Shown here: piece by piece, positions 1 through 9,300 of the stretch | Layout of the letters: every line of letters begins with the position of its first letter | Numbering within the stretch: position 1 is the first letter of the stretch | Assembly: GCA_013001145.1 (NCBI GenBank) | Contig: JABDND010000013.1 | Coordinates: forward strand, 1 to 35,998 | Direction: 5' to 3' | DNA: 35,998 bases | DNA from: Croceitalea sp. | GTDB taxonomy: Bacteria > Bacteroidota > Bacteroidia > Flavobacteriales > Flavobacteriaceae | Notes under the pieces: model-generated | The model's database searches: none | What the model saw: the letters and a program-made list of their open reading frames with translations, nothing else | What the model was told of the DNA's origin: nothing | Made by a program: the position numbers and the translations under genes

Positions 1-4
1 AAGT

Positions 5-685
5 ATGAAGAAAGTTCTAGAAGCGAAAAATATCAATAAATACTTCAAGAAACCGGTGCTTTTTCATGTTCTAAAAGATATCAGCTTCAGTGTTCAAGAA
101 GGAGAATTTGCATCAATCATGGGTAAATCGGGGTCGGGCAAATCAACTTTGCTCTATATTCTTTCTACTTTGGATACGGAGTATGAGGGTGAACTTTACC
201 TAAATGAAGAGCTGGTAACCGGCAAAACGGGGCCTGAGCTGTCAAAAATAAGAAATTACAATATTGGTTTTGTATTTCAATTTCACTACTTGCTCTCTGA
301 ATTCAGTGTACTTGAAAATGTAATGCTGCCGGCCAAAAAATTGGCCAAAAAGAGCCATGAAGAAATTAACCATGATGCTATGGAAAAACTAAGTATGTTG
401 AATATTGATCATTTGGCCGCAAAACGGGCAGGTAAAATATCGGGCGGGGAAAAGCAGCGTGTGGCCATCGCCAGAGCCCTGATTAATAACCCAGCTATCC
501 TTATGGGCGATGAACCCACGGGCAATCTTGATAGTTATAATGCCGAAAATGTGTTTCAAATATTTAAGAAGCTTAAAGAAGAAGAAGGACTGTCGCTTTT
601 GGTGGTAACCCATGACCATGATTTCGCCAATAGAACTGACCGTATTATTGAAATGGAAGACGGTAGAATTATTTCTTCCAATTAG
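5..685 (+). CDS. ABC transporter ATP-binding protein, LolD/MacB type
   Basis: This 226-residue protein is the ATPase half of an ABC transporter and would hydrolyse ATP at the inner membrane. The Walker A loop is at residues 40-48 (GKSGSGKST), the Q-loop Gln is near 92, the signature SGGEK begins at 146, and Walker B with its catalytic Glu (ILMGDEP) is at 165-171. The D-loop follows, and a switch His sits in VVTHDHD. Length and sequence fit the LolD/MacB/FtsE-like branch, which works with FtsX-type permeases in lipoprotein release or efflux. No permease lies downstream: the next gene converges from the other strand. Any partner would be to the left of the window, so the exact substrate cannot be assigned. 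Confidence 0.9.
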   Translation: MKKVLEAKNINKYFKKPVLFHVLKDISFSVQEGEFASIMGKSGSGKSTLLYILSTLDTEYEGELYLNEELVTGKTGPELSKIRNYNIGFVFQFHYLLSEFSVLENVMLPAKKLAKKSHEEINHDAMEKLSMLNIDHLAAKRAGKISGGEKQRVAIARALINNPAILMGDEPTGNLDSYNAENVFQIFKKLKEEEGLSLLVVTHDHDFANRTDRIIEMEDGRIISSN

Positions 686-686
686 T

Positions 687-1535
687 TCAGAATAACTTTT
701 TGTGAAAACTTAAAATGGGCAAGGTCGCCAATGATGACATCTGTTTCACTAAATCTACATGGACAAACGATTTTACGAAACCGGTCTTATCGCGTTCCAG
801 CATAGCCAATAAATCTATTTTACCTTTCTTCAAATGTTGCTGCAGCGATTTAGCGATATGTTCGGCATCGATTCGACTATAAGTCAGTTGGGAATAAGAC
901 ACCTTTTGCTCAAGCATTTCTGAGAACCACGCCATTTGATCTTCGCCTGCATACTCATCTATTGTTGAAATGTGAACAATGTCTAAATTGGCTTTTAAGG
1001 GTTTAACCAAATTTTCAATAAGCCAAGCAATGGCATGAATATCGGCCTCTTCAAAATCACTGGCATATGCAAATTTCTTTAGCTTAAATTCCTTTGTTGT
1101 CTTGGGCAATAACAAAACGGGACATAAATTCTTGTCGATCATTTTCTTTGTGGTACTACCAACAAAGAGCTTTTGCAATGGATTACCACCTTTCATGCCC
1201 ATGACCAACAAATCACTTTGGTGCTTATGGACGGCATCTATTATGGCTTCATCCACCAAGGCATTTTCAAGTACAGTACACTCTAAATTTTCACCATCGG
1301 GCAAAATGCCTAGATGGGTGTCACAATAAAGTTTCAATTTATTTCTGCAGGCCTCATGGGCTGCTTGTTCCTTTTTGGCAAAAGAGGTACTTAATGACGA
1401 AGCCATAATTACTTTTACATCAAACACATGTAATACGACCAACTTTAGACCAAGTGCTTTGCTCAACGCATAGCTATATTTTAAAGCAATGGTCGAATTT
1501 GAAGAAAAGTCTGTGGTGCAAAGAATGGCTTTCAT
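687..1535 (-). CDS. Universal stress protein, tandem UspA domains
   Basis: This 282-residue protein carries two Usp domains (about 1-145 and 150-280). The first has the nucleotide-binding pattern G-M-K-G-G followed by G-S-T (VMGMKGG...VGSTTKKM) ahead of the strand PVLLLPK, typical of ATP-binding Usp proteins. The second domain is more divergent and lacks a clear copy of the motif. Usp proteins are cytoplasmic and are induced by starvation, low oxygen or oxidative stress. The gene converges on the ABC ATPase with one base between the stop codons, and it is divergent from the unknown gene at 1640 across a 104-bp gap that probably holds both promoters. CbpA and CbpM lie nearby, which fits a stress-response neighbourhood. 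Confidence 0.9.
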   Translation of the reverse strand: MKAILCTTDFSSNSTIALKYSYALSKALGLKLVVLHVFDVKVIMASSLSTSFAKKEQAAHEACRNKLKLYCDTHLGILPDGENLECTVLENALVDEAIIDAVHKHQSDLLVMGMKGGNPLQKLFVGSTTKKMIDKNLCPVLLLPKTTKEFKLKKFAYASDFEEADIHAIAWLIENLVKPLKANLDIVHISTIDEYAGEDQMAWFSEMLEQKVSYSQLTYSRIDAEHIAKSLQQHLKKGKIDLLAMLERDKTGFVKSFVHVDLVKQMSSLATLPILSFHKKLF

Positions 1536-1639
1536 AATTAACTTCTAAGCTAAGATATTCATGTACTTTTCAAAATGATAATTGTCATTTTTATCAACTA
1601 AAAAGCGTAGTACTTTTAATTGTATAAAAGAACGAAATT

Positions 1640-2065
1640 ATGGGCGATATTCAAGAAGATACCAAATGGCGGGAATTGTACGTGTTAACTGAACACTGGA
1701 AATCTGATTTGCTATTCTATAAAGATGACCTTCGTTTTTTACATCATCTATTGGATAAGTATGTGATTTGGATAACCAAAGAAGAGAATTTAGAATTGGT
1801 GAAGGGACTTCAAAAAAGCTTGCATGAATTGAAATTGGTCGTTGAAAGTTTACTGGAGCAAATAGCGGAGCATCAAAAGAATTTAGGGCTTTTGGTCACC
1901 TTGGCCAATATGTACAAAGAGAAAGAGGCAAACCAGACACATGCACAGTTGGAAGAACGGTTTGCTACTTTTGTCAAAGATTTTAGGGAGAACAGAAAGG
2001 AACTTTTTAGACTTTCTGACTATATAATTGATAGCGAAGAAATGGCCAATATCTTCAATGATTAA
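1640..2065 (+). CDS. Hypothetical helical protein (141 aa)
   Basis: I do not recognise this family. The 141 residues are hydrophilic, rich in Glu, Lys and Leu, and have no signal peptide, membrane segment or Cys. The heptad-like spacing of Leu/Ile suggests a helical bundle or coiled coil through most of the chain (about residues 25-125). The next gene, an HMA-domain protein, starts inside the last codons of this one, so the two are probably translated together. The divergent neighbour is a universal stress protein, suggesting a stress-related or metal-related role, but this is context only. Confidence 0.75.
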   Translation: MGDIQEDTKWRELYVLTEHWKSDLLFYKDDLRFLHHLLDKYVIWITKEENLELVKGLQKSLHELKLVVESLLEQIAEHQKNLGLLVTLANMYKEKEANQTHAQLEERFATFVKDFRENRKELFRLSDYIIDSEEMANIFND

Positions 2066-2366
2066 GACAATGACGAACACGAATGAACAAATACTCAAAT
2101 CGCTTTTAATCCCAATTCAGAATCTTAAATGCGGAGGCTGCGCCCATACCATCAAAGAGAAACTTTTATTGTTGGAGCCGGTCAAAGAGGTGAGGGTACA
2201 TATTGATGAAAGTACAATAGAGCTGTTTTCTAATTTGGATTTAGAGGTGCCCCTGATAAAAAAAGTATTGTCGAAAATGGGCTACCCGCCGCTTGATGAG
2301 CAGAATGATCTGGGCAAAAAAGTGAAATCATATGTTAGCTGCGCAGTTGGTAGAATGAAAAATTGA
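2058..2366 (+). CDS. Heavy-metal-associated (HMA) domain protein
   Basis: This small cytoplasmic protein has a ferredoxin-like HMA fold. The metal-binding loop reads KCGGCAHT (CxxC), followed by the helix and the strand pattern VKEVRVHI...TIELFS typical of CopZ-like chaperones and of the N-terminal domains of metal P-type ATPases. Such proteins carry Cu(I) or related soft metals. A longer reading frame exists upstream, but it would lie within the preceding gene. ATG 2058 overlaps that gene's stop by 8 bases and ATG 2070 lies just after it; both give an intact domain. The C-terminal tail (about 35 residues, with one further Cys) is not part of the HMA domain. It converges with cbpM. Confidence 0.75.
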   Translation: MIKTMTNTNEQILKSLLIPIQNLKCGGCAHTIKEKLLLLEPVKEVRVHIDESTIELFSNLDLEVPLIKKVLSKMGYPPLDEQNDLGKKVKSYVSCAVGRMKN

Positions 2367-2382
2367 TCATTCCTTTGGTCTA

Positions 2383-2679
2383 TTACAAATCATCAAATAA
2401 GTCCAATTTTTGCCTTAAAAGTGTTACCTCTTGTTGCAATTGATATACCTGTTGCAATAATTGGTTCACCACTTGCAATCCCTCCGGATTAATATGTAGC
2501 TCTTGGTGAAGACGCACCATTTTTTCAAGCAAGGGCAACTCTTCATAATGAACCATCGCCTCTTGTTTCTTAAACTGCAATTGTAGCAACTCATACTCTT
2601 GTAGCACAAGAACAAAAGACTCTTCAATGTCATGTTTTTCGCAAAACTGTTTGATTGAAATATATTTTTTCGATTGCAT
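2383..2679 (-). CDS. cbpM: Chaperone modulator CbpM-like protein
   Basis: This 98-residue protein matches the CbpM family: a short MerR-like N-terminal part (residues about 5-40) containing KQFCEKHDIEES, then a C-terminal helical coiled coil with many Gln and Leu (VVNQLLQQVYQLQQEV). In Escherichia coli CbpM binds CbpA and inhibits its co-chaperone and DNA-binding activities. The gene lies 9 bases downstream of the cbpA-like gene on the same strand, the usual cbpAM order. Expression is presumably from the promoter that serves the DUF6544-like gene and cbpA. Confidence 0.8.
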   Translation of the reverse strand: MQSKKYISIKQFCEKHDIEESFVLVLQEYELLQLQFKKQEAMVHYEELPLLEKMVRLHQELHINPEGLQVVNQLLQQVYQLQQEVTLLRQKLDLFDDL

Positions 2680-2688
2680 AGCTAAGGT

Positions 2689-3579
2689 TTAAATATTGGT
2701 TTTTTTAAGTGCTTCAAAAAGGCCTTTTTGCTCAGTAGTTAGGCGGGTCGGGATTTTTACTTCAAAAGTAAGTATCAAATCGCCAAAGTTTCCTTCTTGT
2801 TTGTATTTGGGAAAGCCCTTTCCTTTCAATTTCACTTTTGCTCCGTTCTGTGTGCCCGGCTTTATGTTCAACTTCACTTTGCCCTCCAATGTGTCAACCA
2901 ATAGTTCACCGCCCAATACCGCCTGTGAAAGTGTGATGGGAATGGTTTTATATAGATTGGAACCAACACGTTTAAATGCGGTGTTATTTTTAATATTGAA
3001 AGTGATGTATAGATCGCCAGATGGGCCACCATCGATACCAGGGCCGCCATGCCCTTTGATTTTAATGGTTTGACCATCTTCTATACCCGCAGGTATCGAT
3101 ATCCTTATGTTTTTATCATTGATGGTCAACGTCTGTTTTTTACTCTGGTAGACTTCCATTAATGGCAATTGTAATTCGGCATTGTAATCTTGCCCCCGGA
3201 ATTTAACCCGTCTTCCTTGCGACCTAAAACCTCCTTGGCCGAACATGGATTCAAAAAAATCTGAAAAATCTTCGGCCGAACCCTGAGAATAGGTATATCC
3301 ACCATAGTCTTGCCTTTGCCTGCCAGATTTCTTAGCCTGTTCAAAAGCATCGGCATGTTGCCAATCTTTACCGTATTCATCGTACTTTTTTCTTTTATCT
3401 GGGTCGGACAGCACTTCGTGCGCTTCGTTGATTTGCTTGAACTTTTTTTCTGCCTCCGCATCATTGGGGTTCACATCTGGGTGATATTTACGCGCCAGTT
3501 TGCGATAGCTCTTTTTTATTTCTGCTGCCGTTGCTTTGTTATCAACTCCCAGAACCTTGTAATAATCAATAAATTCCAT
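2689..3579 (-). CDS. cbpA: CbpA-like J-domain co-chaperone
   Basis: This 296-residue DnaJ-family protein stimulates the ATPase of DnaK. The J domain spans residues 1-70 with HPD at 33-35. A Gly/Phe/Gln-rich linker (about 75-125) follows, and then the C-terminal substrate-binding domains (about 130-290). The four CxxCxGxG zinc repeats of true DnaJ are absent, which makes it a class II, CbpA-type protein. Its start codon shares a base with the stop of the upstream DUF6544-like gene (TAATG at 3581-3577), so translation is probably coupled, and cbpM follows 9 bases later. Confidence 0.92.
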   Translation of the reverse strand: MEFIDYYKVLGVDNKATAAEIKKSYRKLARKYHPDVNPNDAEAEKKFKQINEAHEVLSDPDKRKKYDEYGKDWQHADAFEQAKKSGRQRQDYGGYTYSQGSAEDFSDFFESMFGQGGFRSQGRRVKFRGQDYNAELQLPLMEVYQSKKQTLTINDKNIRISIPAGIEDGQTIKIKGHGGPGIDGGPSGDLYITFNIKNNTAFKRVGSNLYKTIPITLSQAVLGGELLVDTLEGKVKLNIKPGTQNGAKVKLKGKGFPKYKQEGNFGDLILTFEVKIPTRLTTEQKGLFEALKKTNI

Positions 3580-4400
3580 TAGTTTATTGCGTAGTCTGTT
3601 ATTTCACAATTAAAATACTCAAAATCTTCTTTTTTCAAGTTCCAAACGGCCTTCATTTTGGTAGGAACATAAAGGGAGTTTATTTTTTGGTAGTTTTCAA
3701 AATATCCGGTAAAATTTTCCAACACATCATCTTTATAGCGCTCAGCCTTTATTTGGTGGATTAGGCCCTCAGAATTAAAACTAAAAGTGCTTTCGGCGAC
3801 AGTCCCATTAATTTCCAAAACTGCAGTCAGGGAGTTGTCTTCATTCACATTATATGTAATAAGCGGGCTTAAAAAGCCAATAGGGTATAGTGGTAATTCA
3901 GACAAACAGCGACAAAGAGCACTTTGAGCGATTTTACCATCATTTGCCATGGCCACTTTTTTCAATCCGAAAAGAGATACCATAATCTCACCCGTACCAT
4001 TTATGCTCTTGTCTCTTATGAACATGGGGAACGAACGTGCATGCCAAACAAAACCGAGTACATCGGCAGTCATGTATTGCTTGGCAGTAAATTGAGTCCA
4101 TTTGGCATTGGGCTTTTGACGAATACTGCCAACTTGTTTAAAGGTAACATGGCAATCGCGACATTGATTCAAAACCCCTACTTTGATCAAATAACTTTTC
4201 AATATTTGGGGCAAGTGGGCCATATCTTTTTCCGTAACCAATTTTTCGGTATTGCCCTTTAGATTGAATAACAAATTTTTATCGGTCTGCACCAATTGGT
4301 TGAACCGTAGGTACCCTAAAATCATCATACTGACCAGGAGAACCATCAAAACTAAAATAACTGTAGGGACCATGTTTTTAATTTTAAATAACCAATTCAT
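3579..4400 (-). CDS. DUF6544-like membrane-anchored protein
   Basis: This 273-residue protein has one N-terminal membrane segment (about residues 10-32, [18 protein letters not shown]) and a large soluble domain likely facing the periplasm. The pattern of conserved patches ([44 protein letters not shown]) resembles DUF6544, a family of unknown function. A CRDC pair ([12 protein letters not shown]) could bind metal or form a disulfide. Its stop codon overlaps the cbpA start, so it heads the cbpA-cbpM unit. The family call is from memory of motif pattern and is moderate. Confidence 0.65.
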   Translation of the reverse strand: MNWLFKIKNMVPTVILVLMVLLVSMMILGYLRFNQLVQTDKNLLFNLKGNTEKLVTEKDMAHLPQILKSYLIKVGVLNQCRDCHVTFKQVGSIRQKPNAKWTQFTAKQYMTADVLGFVWHARSFPMFIRDKSINGTGEIMVSLFGLKKVAMANDGKIAQSALCRCLSELPLYPIGFLSPLITYNVNEDNSLTAVLEINGTVAESTFSFNSEGLIHQIKAERYKDDVLENFTGYFENYQKINSLYVPTKMKAVWNLKKEDFEYFNCEITDYAIN

Positions 4401-4484
4401 CTTTCTTTTTCAATTGGGCATGGGCTGCTATTTCATCACCGCCTCTTCTCCGTTCAAGAGGAAAACTTAATTTTTAGTTCTATC

Positions 4485-5216
4485 TCATCTATAGTTCATC
4501 ACCAAAGTTGAAACACCAATTGCCAATATTAAAAAGAGCACAAAACGCTTAAACTGCTCTTGTGTTATTCTATCCAATATGCGTTTACCTATATAGGTGC
4601 CAATAATGCCAATTATGAAAAGGATGGGTATCAGATAAAACACTTCCTTTTTTACGAAACCATTGTATGAATAGATGATGCTCCTGCTCAAATCAATGCC
4701 CAAATCAATTATGGCCGATGTTGCTATGAACTGATCTTTTTTTAAATCGAAGGCCGACATGGTTGCCCCACGTATGGCACCACCTGTACCCAACAGACCA
4801 GCAATCAAACCAGAAAAAGTTCCGCCGATTATGGCATTTTTGGTAGTGGGCATGATTTTCAATTCTTTCATAATAATAAAGACCAAACTGAAAATGATCA
4901 AAAAGGCCGCCAATGCCAAGGTCAAAAAGGTTGGGTTTAAAAACTTGCTCAAAAATGCTCCAATGGATACAAAAACTACTGCGGGTATACCTAGGGTCAA
5001 CACCAACTTTTTGTCAAAACCCTTTCTAAAAAAACCGATCTTACTGATATTGCTGCTTAGATGAAAAAGCGCGGTTAATCCAAGTACGGTTTGAAAATCC
5101 ATAAAATAATTGGCCATGGGCACAAAAAATACCGATGAGCCAAAACCACCAACAGTCCCCAAAATTTCAGAAAGAATTGAAAGACCAATAAAAATGGGTA
5201 AATCTTGAGTAAGCAT
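4485..5216 (-). CDS. TauE/SafE (TSUP) family membrane permease
   Basis: This 243-residue integral membrane protein has about seven to eight hydrophobic segments and two related halves, each with a Gly-rich turn: GTVGGFGSSVFFVP near residue 20 and GGTFSGLIAGLLGTGGAIRG near 130. These are hallmarks of the sulfite exporter TauE/SafE family, which moves small sulfur-containing or organic anions. The substrate cannot be told from sequence. It is on the same strand as the DUF6544-like/cbpA unit, 84 bases upstream of it, and may or may not be co-transcribed. Confidence 0.9.
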   Translation of the reverse strand: MLTQDLPIFIGLSILSEILGTVGGFGSSVFFVPMANYFMDFQTVLGLTALFHLSSNISKIGFFRKGFDKKLVLTLGIPAVVFVSIGAFLSKFLNPTFLTLALAAFLIIFSLVFIIMKELKIMPTTKNAIIGGTFSGLIAGLLGTGGAIRGATMSAFDLKKDQFIATSAIIDLGIDLSRSIIYSYNGFVKKEVFYLIPILFIIGIIGTYIGKRILDRITQEQFKRFVLFLILAIGVSTLVMNYR

Positions 5217-5350
5217 ATCCCTATTTATGTTTCAAATCTAAACCAAAGGCAATTACACCACCATGATAATAATCAGTACTGGCAATCTTTCATTTTTATT
5301 GAAACACAAAAAGCTGTAATTGAAAATTCACCTTATATGAAGTCGTAGGC

Positions 5351-6829
5351 CTACACCAAAAGGTTTTCATTTAAAAAGACCATAAATTCATCTTTCGGAT
5401 TTTCATTGTAAAGCACTTTGAACGCATTTGCGGCATCATTATAAATTTGCATTTTCTTGCGAATGCCAGCCTCTTTGGCAACTTTGAGATAATACTCCTT
5501 GGCCAAATCCAATTTATTGAGATAGATGTTGGCCTCGGCCATGGTGCCCAATTTATCAACATTATCTTCATAAAAATAGTTCTCTGCCGTATTAAAAGCC
5601 AATTGGGCATACCCTCGCATGTCTTTCTCGCTCAAATCCATCATAAGGTGCAAAAAGGCCAAATTAATGGCATTTAAAAATATTTGCTTTTGATCGTCGT
5701 CTTTAGTGGCTATTTTAAGAGCGTTTTGATGGCATTCCAGTGAAGCCTGACCATCTTTTTCAAAGTCCTTGGCCAAATACCTCACTTTGTATAAGTCACC
5801 CAGTTTGTTGAGCAGATCGGCATCTTTCTTCGTTTTTTTATGCCTTTCCAATATGGCAATGGCATCATCGGTGCGGCCAACAGCCTCCATGGCATCCAAT
5901 AATTCCAATAGACTCCGCTCACCCAGTTCCTTGATGTCGGGCTCCAAGCGTGCTATAGTGGCCTCATGCCCTTCGGCATTCTTGGGGAAATTGCCCAAAA
6001 CCACATTTTCTGACATTTGAAACTTGGCGAAGGGCTTTTGTTCAATGGGCTTTTTGGTACTTTCATCAAGAACCTCACGGGCTCTTTTAGGCACCTCATC
6101 AAAAATATGTTCCACAACGTCGGTAATGGTCACATGGGTATCTGTAAAAGGTCTTTTATGTTGCCCTGTCATTACCTCCAACAAACATTCGGTAAATAAG
6201 CTGTTTTCGGCATTGGGCAGGCGCCAAGATTTTTGGTCGTCTTGGCATGATGAAAGTACCCACACACCCCCTTCGTCGTTCAATTGCTGTGCCATCTCGC
6301 TCATATGGTCCAAACCTACCTGGGTCATACCTTCAGCATGACAACAATCCAATAGAAAAACCAATTTGTTGGATTTGATAGCGTTCACCTTTTCGGTAAG
6401 CTCTTCGGCGGTCACCCACTTTTCGGCATAGTTTTCTGCAGTCATCCCATGAGGCTGAAGAAAAAATTTATGTTCCGTTTTGGCAGGAACTTTTTTTATT
6501 TCAGGTTTTTTGCCCAAAATTCGCTGAAAAAAACTGGGCTCTTTTTCCACCTCCTTTTCGTGAGTGATCTGATAAGTTCCACCATGACCGGAATAGTAAA
6601 AAAGAACGGATGACTCTTCGTTGGTTTTTTCTCTGAGCTCATCAAACCCTTTTAAAATACCATCACGATCTGCTTTTTCATTGGTGACCAAAATCACATT
6701 TTCTTTGGGATAGCCAACAAGGGTCTCATCGGTAAGGGTGTCGTAAATTTTTTGTGCATCGATCACTGTGTACGGCAGATCATCTCCTACACCAATAATC
6801 AAGGCGTACATATTGTCTGTTTGGCTCAT
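5351..6829 (-). CDS. Caspase-fold (C14) protein with TPR-like C-terminus
   Basis: The 492 residues split into a caspase-like peptidase domain (about 1-260) and a helical TPR-like repeat region (about 295-490). The domain begins with the typical strand YALIIGVGDD. The catalytic His is H82 in YYSGHGG and the nucleophile is C163 in LLDCCHAEG, with D161 positioned as in metacaspases that cut after basic residues. There is no signal peptide, so it is cytoplasmic. The dyad is intact, so an active Cys protease is expected. It lies 164 bases downstream of an inner-membrane TPR protein on the same strand (see 6910), which may be its sensor or scaffold. Bacterial caspase-like proteins are known in stress and phage-defence cell death, but the role here is inferred. 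Confidence 0.88.
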   Translation of the reverse strand: MSQTDNMYALIIGVGDDLPYTVIDAQKIYDTLTDETLVGYPKENVILVTNEKADRDGILKGFDELREKTNEESSVLFYYSGHGGTYQITHEKEVEKEPSFFQRILGKKPEIKKVPAKTEHKFFLQPHGMTAENYAEKWVTAEELTEKVNAIKSNKLVFLLDCCHAEGMTQVGLDHMSEMAQQLNDEGGVWVLSSCQDDQKSWRLPNAENSLFTECLLEVMTGQHKRPFTDTHVTITDVVEHIFDEVPKRAREVLDESTKKPIEQKPFAKFQMSENVVLGNFPKNAEGHEATIARLEPDIKELGERSLLELLDAMEAVGRTDDAIAILERHKKTKKDADLLNKLGDLYKVRYLAKDFEKDGQASLECHQNALKIATKDDDQKQIFLNAINLAFLHLMMDLSEKDMRGYAQLAFNTAENYFYEDNVDKLGTMAEANIYLNKLDLAKEYYLKVAKEAGIRKKMQIYNDAANAFKVLYNENPKDEFMVFLNENLLV

Positions 6830-6909
6830 AATTCTAGTTTTGGTTGGTTGTAGTACTTATTTAGGATTAATAAGGACAATTGGTCGTTATCCCCGCAACT
6901 TAAATTTCA

Positions 6910-8994
6910 TCAATTCCAGTAATTCAATATTTCTTTGAACCTATCTTTATTTTTGAAAGGTTGAAAAAACAGATCATGGTGAAAAGAGGTTGAGTCGAAC
7001 CACTTACCATCGGCAACGGCCTGTAATAAGTGTTCCATAAATTTTTCTTCATCGCCCATTGCGGCATAATACTGGGCAAAAGCATAATCTACATGGCCGT
7101 ATTTGTACATACCCCTTCTTTTTTCCAATCTATCCAACATCTTTGCCGCTTCACGCGGTTTCTTGTTCTTTTGATAGATTACCGCCAATAAACTCAAGTC
7201 ATTTACCCTTCGTTTGGTTGGATTGCGATCTATATAATCTTTGAGCATTTGCTCGGCATCTTTATAATTTGCCTTATAAAAATGAGCTTGTGCCAGTAGT
7301 TTTAATGTCTTGTCCTCAATATCAGTCAAGTTTTGTTTATTGGATGACAGTAGCATATCAAAGAAATGTCTTGCCCTTTCCGAATCGCCAACTCTCAAAT
7401 ATTCCTGGCCAGTTAACAGACATAGGGATCTCCATTCATCAACCCCGTCGGTAAGCTTTGCATTATCGAGTAATTTATCGACAGTGCTATAAGGTTTATC
7501 GCCTTTAACATAGGCCCTGATAAGTACTTGAGGCAAAAGGCTACCGCCTTTTTTGCCCATAACAGGTTCCAACATAGCTATGGCCGTATCATAGTTGCCC
7601 AATTCAATATCGGCAAGACCCTTAATATAGTATTGGAATTCACATTGAACGCAATCGTTAAATTCAATGCCCCCCATGGGAACCTCATTGAAAATTGCCG
7701 TTACGTCTTGAGGCCTGTTCACGAATTGAAGTGCCACGGTCATCGTACTCGCATTGGTCTCTTGTTCAAATGGATTGATTTGATATTCGTTGAGCAAATA
7801 TTTGTAAGTATCACCGTTATTTCCAGAAAGCAAAGATTCCAATATTTTTAAAATGTTGCTTTGACGATTGTTGGTACTGCTTTCTTTCAACAATACCCCA
7901 ACGAGGGAGTCTGCAATGGCATATTCCCCTTGATTATAATAAAATTCGGCCTTATTGACCTTCGCCTCAAAAAAGGTGCTGTCGGTCTCTATGGCCGCAT
8001 TTACCAATCTAATGTACTCCTCGTCATCTCCATATTTGGCCTTTGCCTGCTCAAGATATTGAAAGGCTTCATACATGGGGGGTCTTTCTTGCAAATTTTC
8101 AAGCGGTTTGTCTTCGGTAACCAAAAAACCAAGTATCCTTTGATTTAAGGCCTCGATACACTTTAAAGGTTCATTGGCATCACATTCCACAGGTTCAAAA
8201 GCCACCAGTGTCTTATCCATATGTTCATCGGTGATGGAAGCCTGAAACAATAGTTTACCGCCGTTGCGATAAAAACTACCACTTATTACTTTTGAAGGTT
8301 TTAGATAGCTGGCGATGGTCTTATCATTTCCTTTATCAAGAATTGATGCTTTGAGCACATTGCTATAGTCTTCAATAATTTTGGGGGATATCACTTGCGC
8401 CACTTTGTTTTGCGTAATACCGTGCATAATCCAATCTACGGCCATTTTGCCCACAATATCCAAGTTTTTATCTGTGGTATTGTTGTCAAAATTAAGTACG
8501 GCAATTTTATCGCTTATTTCAGGATGTAACAGTGTTGGCATAATGACTGCAGCCTCCGATTTTATAAAATTGGTGCGAATAATAAAAAAAGAGGCCAATA
8601 GCGACAAAGTTGCCAGTGCCCCCAATCCAATGAAATACATCTTTTGAAACCTACCTATGGATGAAAGGTTGTGAACCCCTGTGTCACTAAATACCGAATC
8701 AAGCTCAATGCCTTCCTTTGCAGATGCTCCATCGAGGTTTGTAAACTGATTTGCATTTGATGCCTCTTCATAAAAGTCGGGCTTAATTTGATACCGCCAA
8801 ATAAAAAAGCCATACAAAGGAAACCCTATCAATAAAATGATGAGCAGAACCGTGAGGGTAGCCTTGGGAAGATTCAAAGGATCTGCGAGCAAAGAAATTA
8901 CCTGAAGCAATACCCAACTGGATACCACATAAATGGATAGATTCTTGAAAACATCATTCTCACGACATTCGCCTAAAAACTCACTAAATTTCAT
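6910..8994 (-). CDS. Inner-membrane TolB-like/TPR protein
   Basis: This protein of about 694 residues has three hydrophobic segments: two near the N-terminus (about residues 20-39 and 49-68) and one at about 121-142. A TolB/FlgO-like segment follows, starting KIAVLNFDNNTTD (about 165-275), and then a long TPR-like solenoid to the end. The short cytosolic N-terminus KFSEFLGECRENDVFK is typical of a family of membrane TPR proteins often fused to cyclases or DNA-binding domains; here no such effector is fused. The second Met (8994) is preferred over the first (9000) because the family usually starts MKF. Its soluble part faces the periplasm if three segments are used. The downstream gene encodes a caspase-fold protein, which could serve as the separate effector. 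Confidence 0.8.
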   Translation of the reverse strand: MKFSEFLGECRENDVFKNLSIYVVSSWVLLQVISLLADPLNLPKATLTVLLIILLIGFPLYGFFIWRYQIKPDFYEEASNANQFTNLDGASAKEGIELDSVFSDTGVHNLSSIGRFQKMYFIGLGALATLSLLASFFIIRTNFIKSEAAVIMPTLLHPEISDKIAVLNFDNNTTDKNLDIVGKMAVDWIMHGITQNKVAQVISPKIIEDYSNVLKASILDKGNDKTIASYLKPSKVISGSFYRNGGKLLFQASITDEHMDKTLVAFEPVECDANEPLKCIEALNQRILGFLVTEDKPLENLQERPPMYEAFQYLEQAKAKYGDDEEYIRLVNAAIETDSTFFEAKVNKAEFYYNQGEYAIADSLVGVLLKESSTNNRQSNILKILESLLSGNNGDTYKYLLNEYQINPFEQETNASTMTVALQFVNRPQDVTAIFNEVPMGGIEFNDCVQCEFQYYIKGLADIELGNYDTAIAMLEPVMGKKGGSLLPQVLIRAYVKGDKPYSTVDKLLDNAKLTDGVDEWRSLCLLTGQEYLRVGDSERARHFFDMLLSSNKQNLTDIEDKTLKLLAQAHFYKANYKDAEQMLKDYIDRNPTKRRVNDLSLLAVIYQKNKKPREAAKMLDRLEKRRGMYKYGHVDYAFAQYYAAMGDEEKFMEHLLQAVADGKWFDSTSFHHDLFFQPFKNKDRFKEILNYWN

Positions 8995-9104
8995 ATGCAA
9001 TGCTCGCTATAACAGTCATTAACACGTAAATAATTGAATGTATTAATTAGGAAAAGACCGTTATTTTCACTAATATAGTATAATAACTAATAAAAATCAT
9101 CATC

Positions 9105-9257
9105 ATGCCAACTAAAGAAAAAAAGAGTGAAGCTTCATCAAAAGATGGAATCAAAATCGATCCTAAGACAGCATCATCCAAAAGTGGGATTAAAATTGAT
9201 CCTAAGACTGCATCTTCTAAAAGTGGAGTAAAAATCGATCCCAAAACAGGAAGCTAG
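9105..9257 (+). CDS. Small repeat protein (50 aa, 13-residue repeats)
   Basis: This is an unrecognised small protein. After a charged leader (MPTKEKKSEASSKD) it consists of two full 13-residue units of the type GIKIDPKTASSKS and a final shortened unit ending GVKIDPKTGS. Unit 1 (9147-9185) and unit 2 (9186-9224) differ at six bases, all third positions and all synonymous, which strongly argues that this strand and frame are translated. It is basic, without Cys, hydrophobic core or export signal. A perfect-stem intrinsic terminator lies 44 bases after the stop. It is too short for usual gene callers, and an open frame on the opposite strand is a shadow. Function unknown. Confidence 0.7.
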   Translation: MPTKEKKSEASSKDGIKIDPKTASSKSGIKIDPKTASSKSGVKIDPKTGS

Positions 9258-9300
9258 TTTATTACAAAGATCAATTTCATCTTTAAATGAAAACAAAAAA

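Noticed and set aside
9047-9244. Minus-strand 65-codon open frame with internal repeats
   Set aside because: It is the shadow of the plus-strand repeat gene at 9105-9257, where the base changes between units are all synonymous.
9147-9254. CRISPR-like array from the 39-bp repeats
   Set aside because: The units are directly adjacent without spacers and differ only by synonymous codons, so it is a coding repeat. No CRISPR array or cas gene is seen elsewhere in the window.
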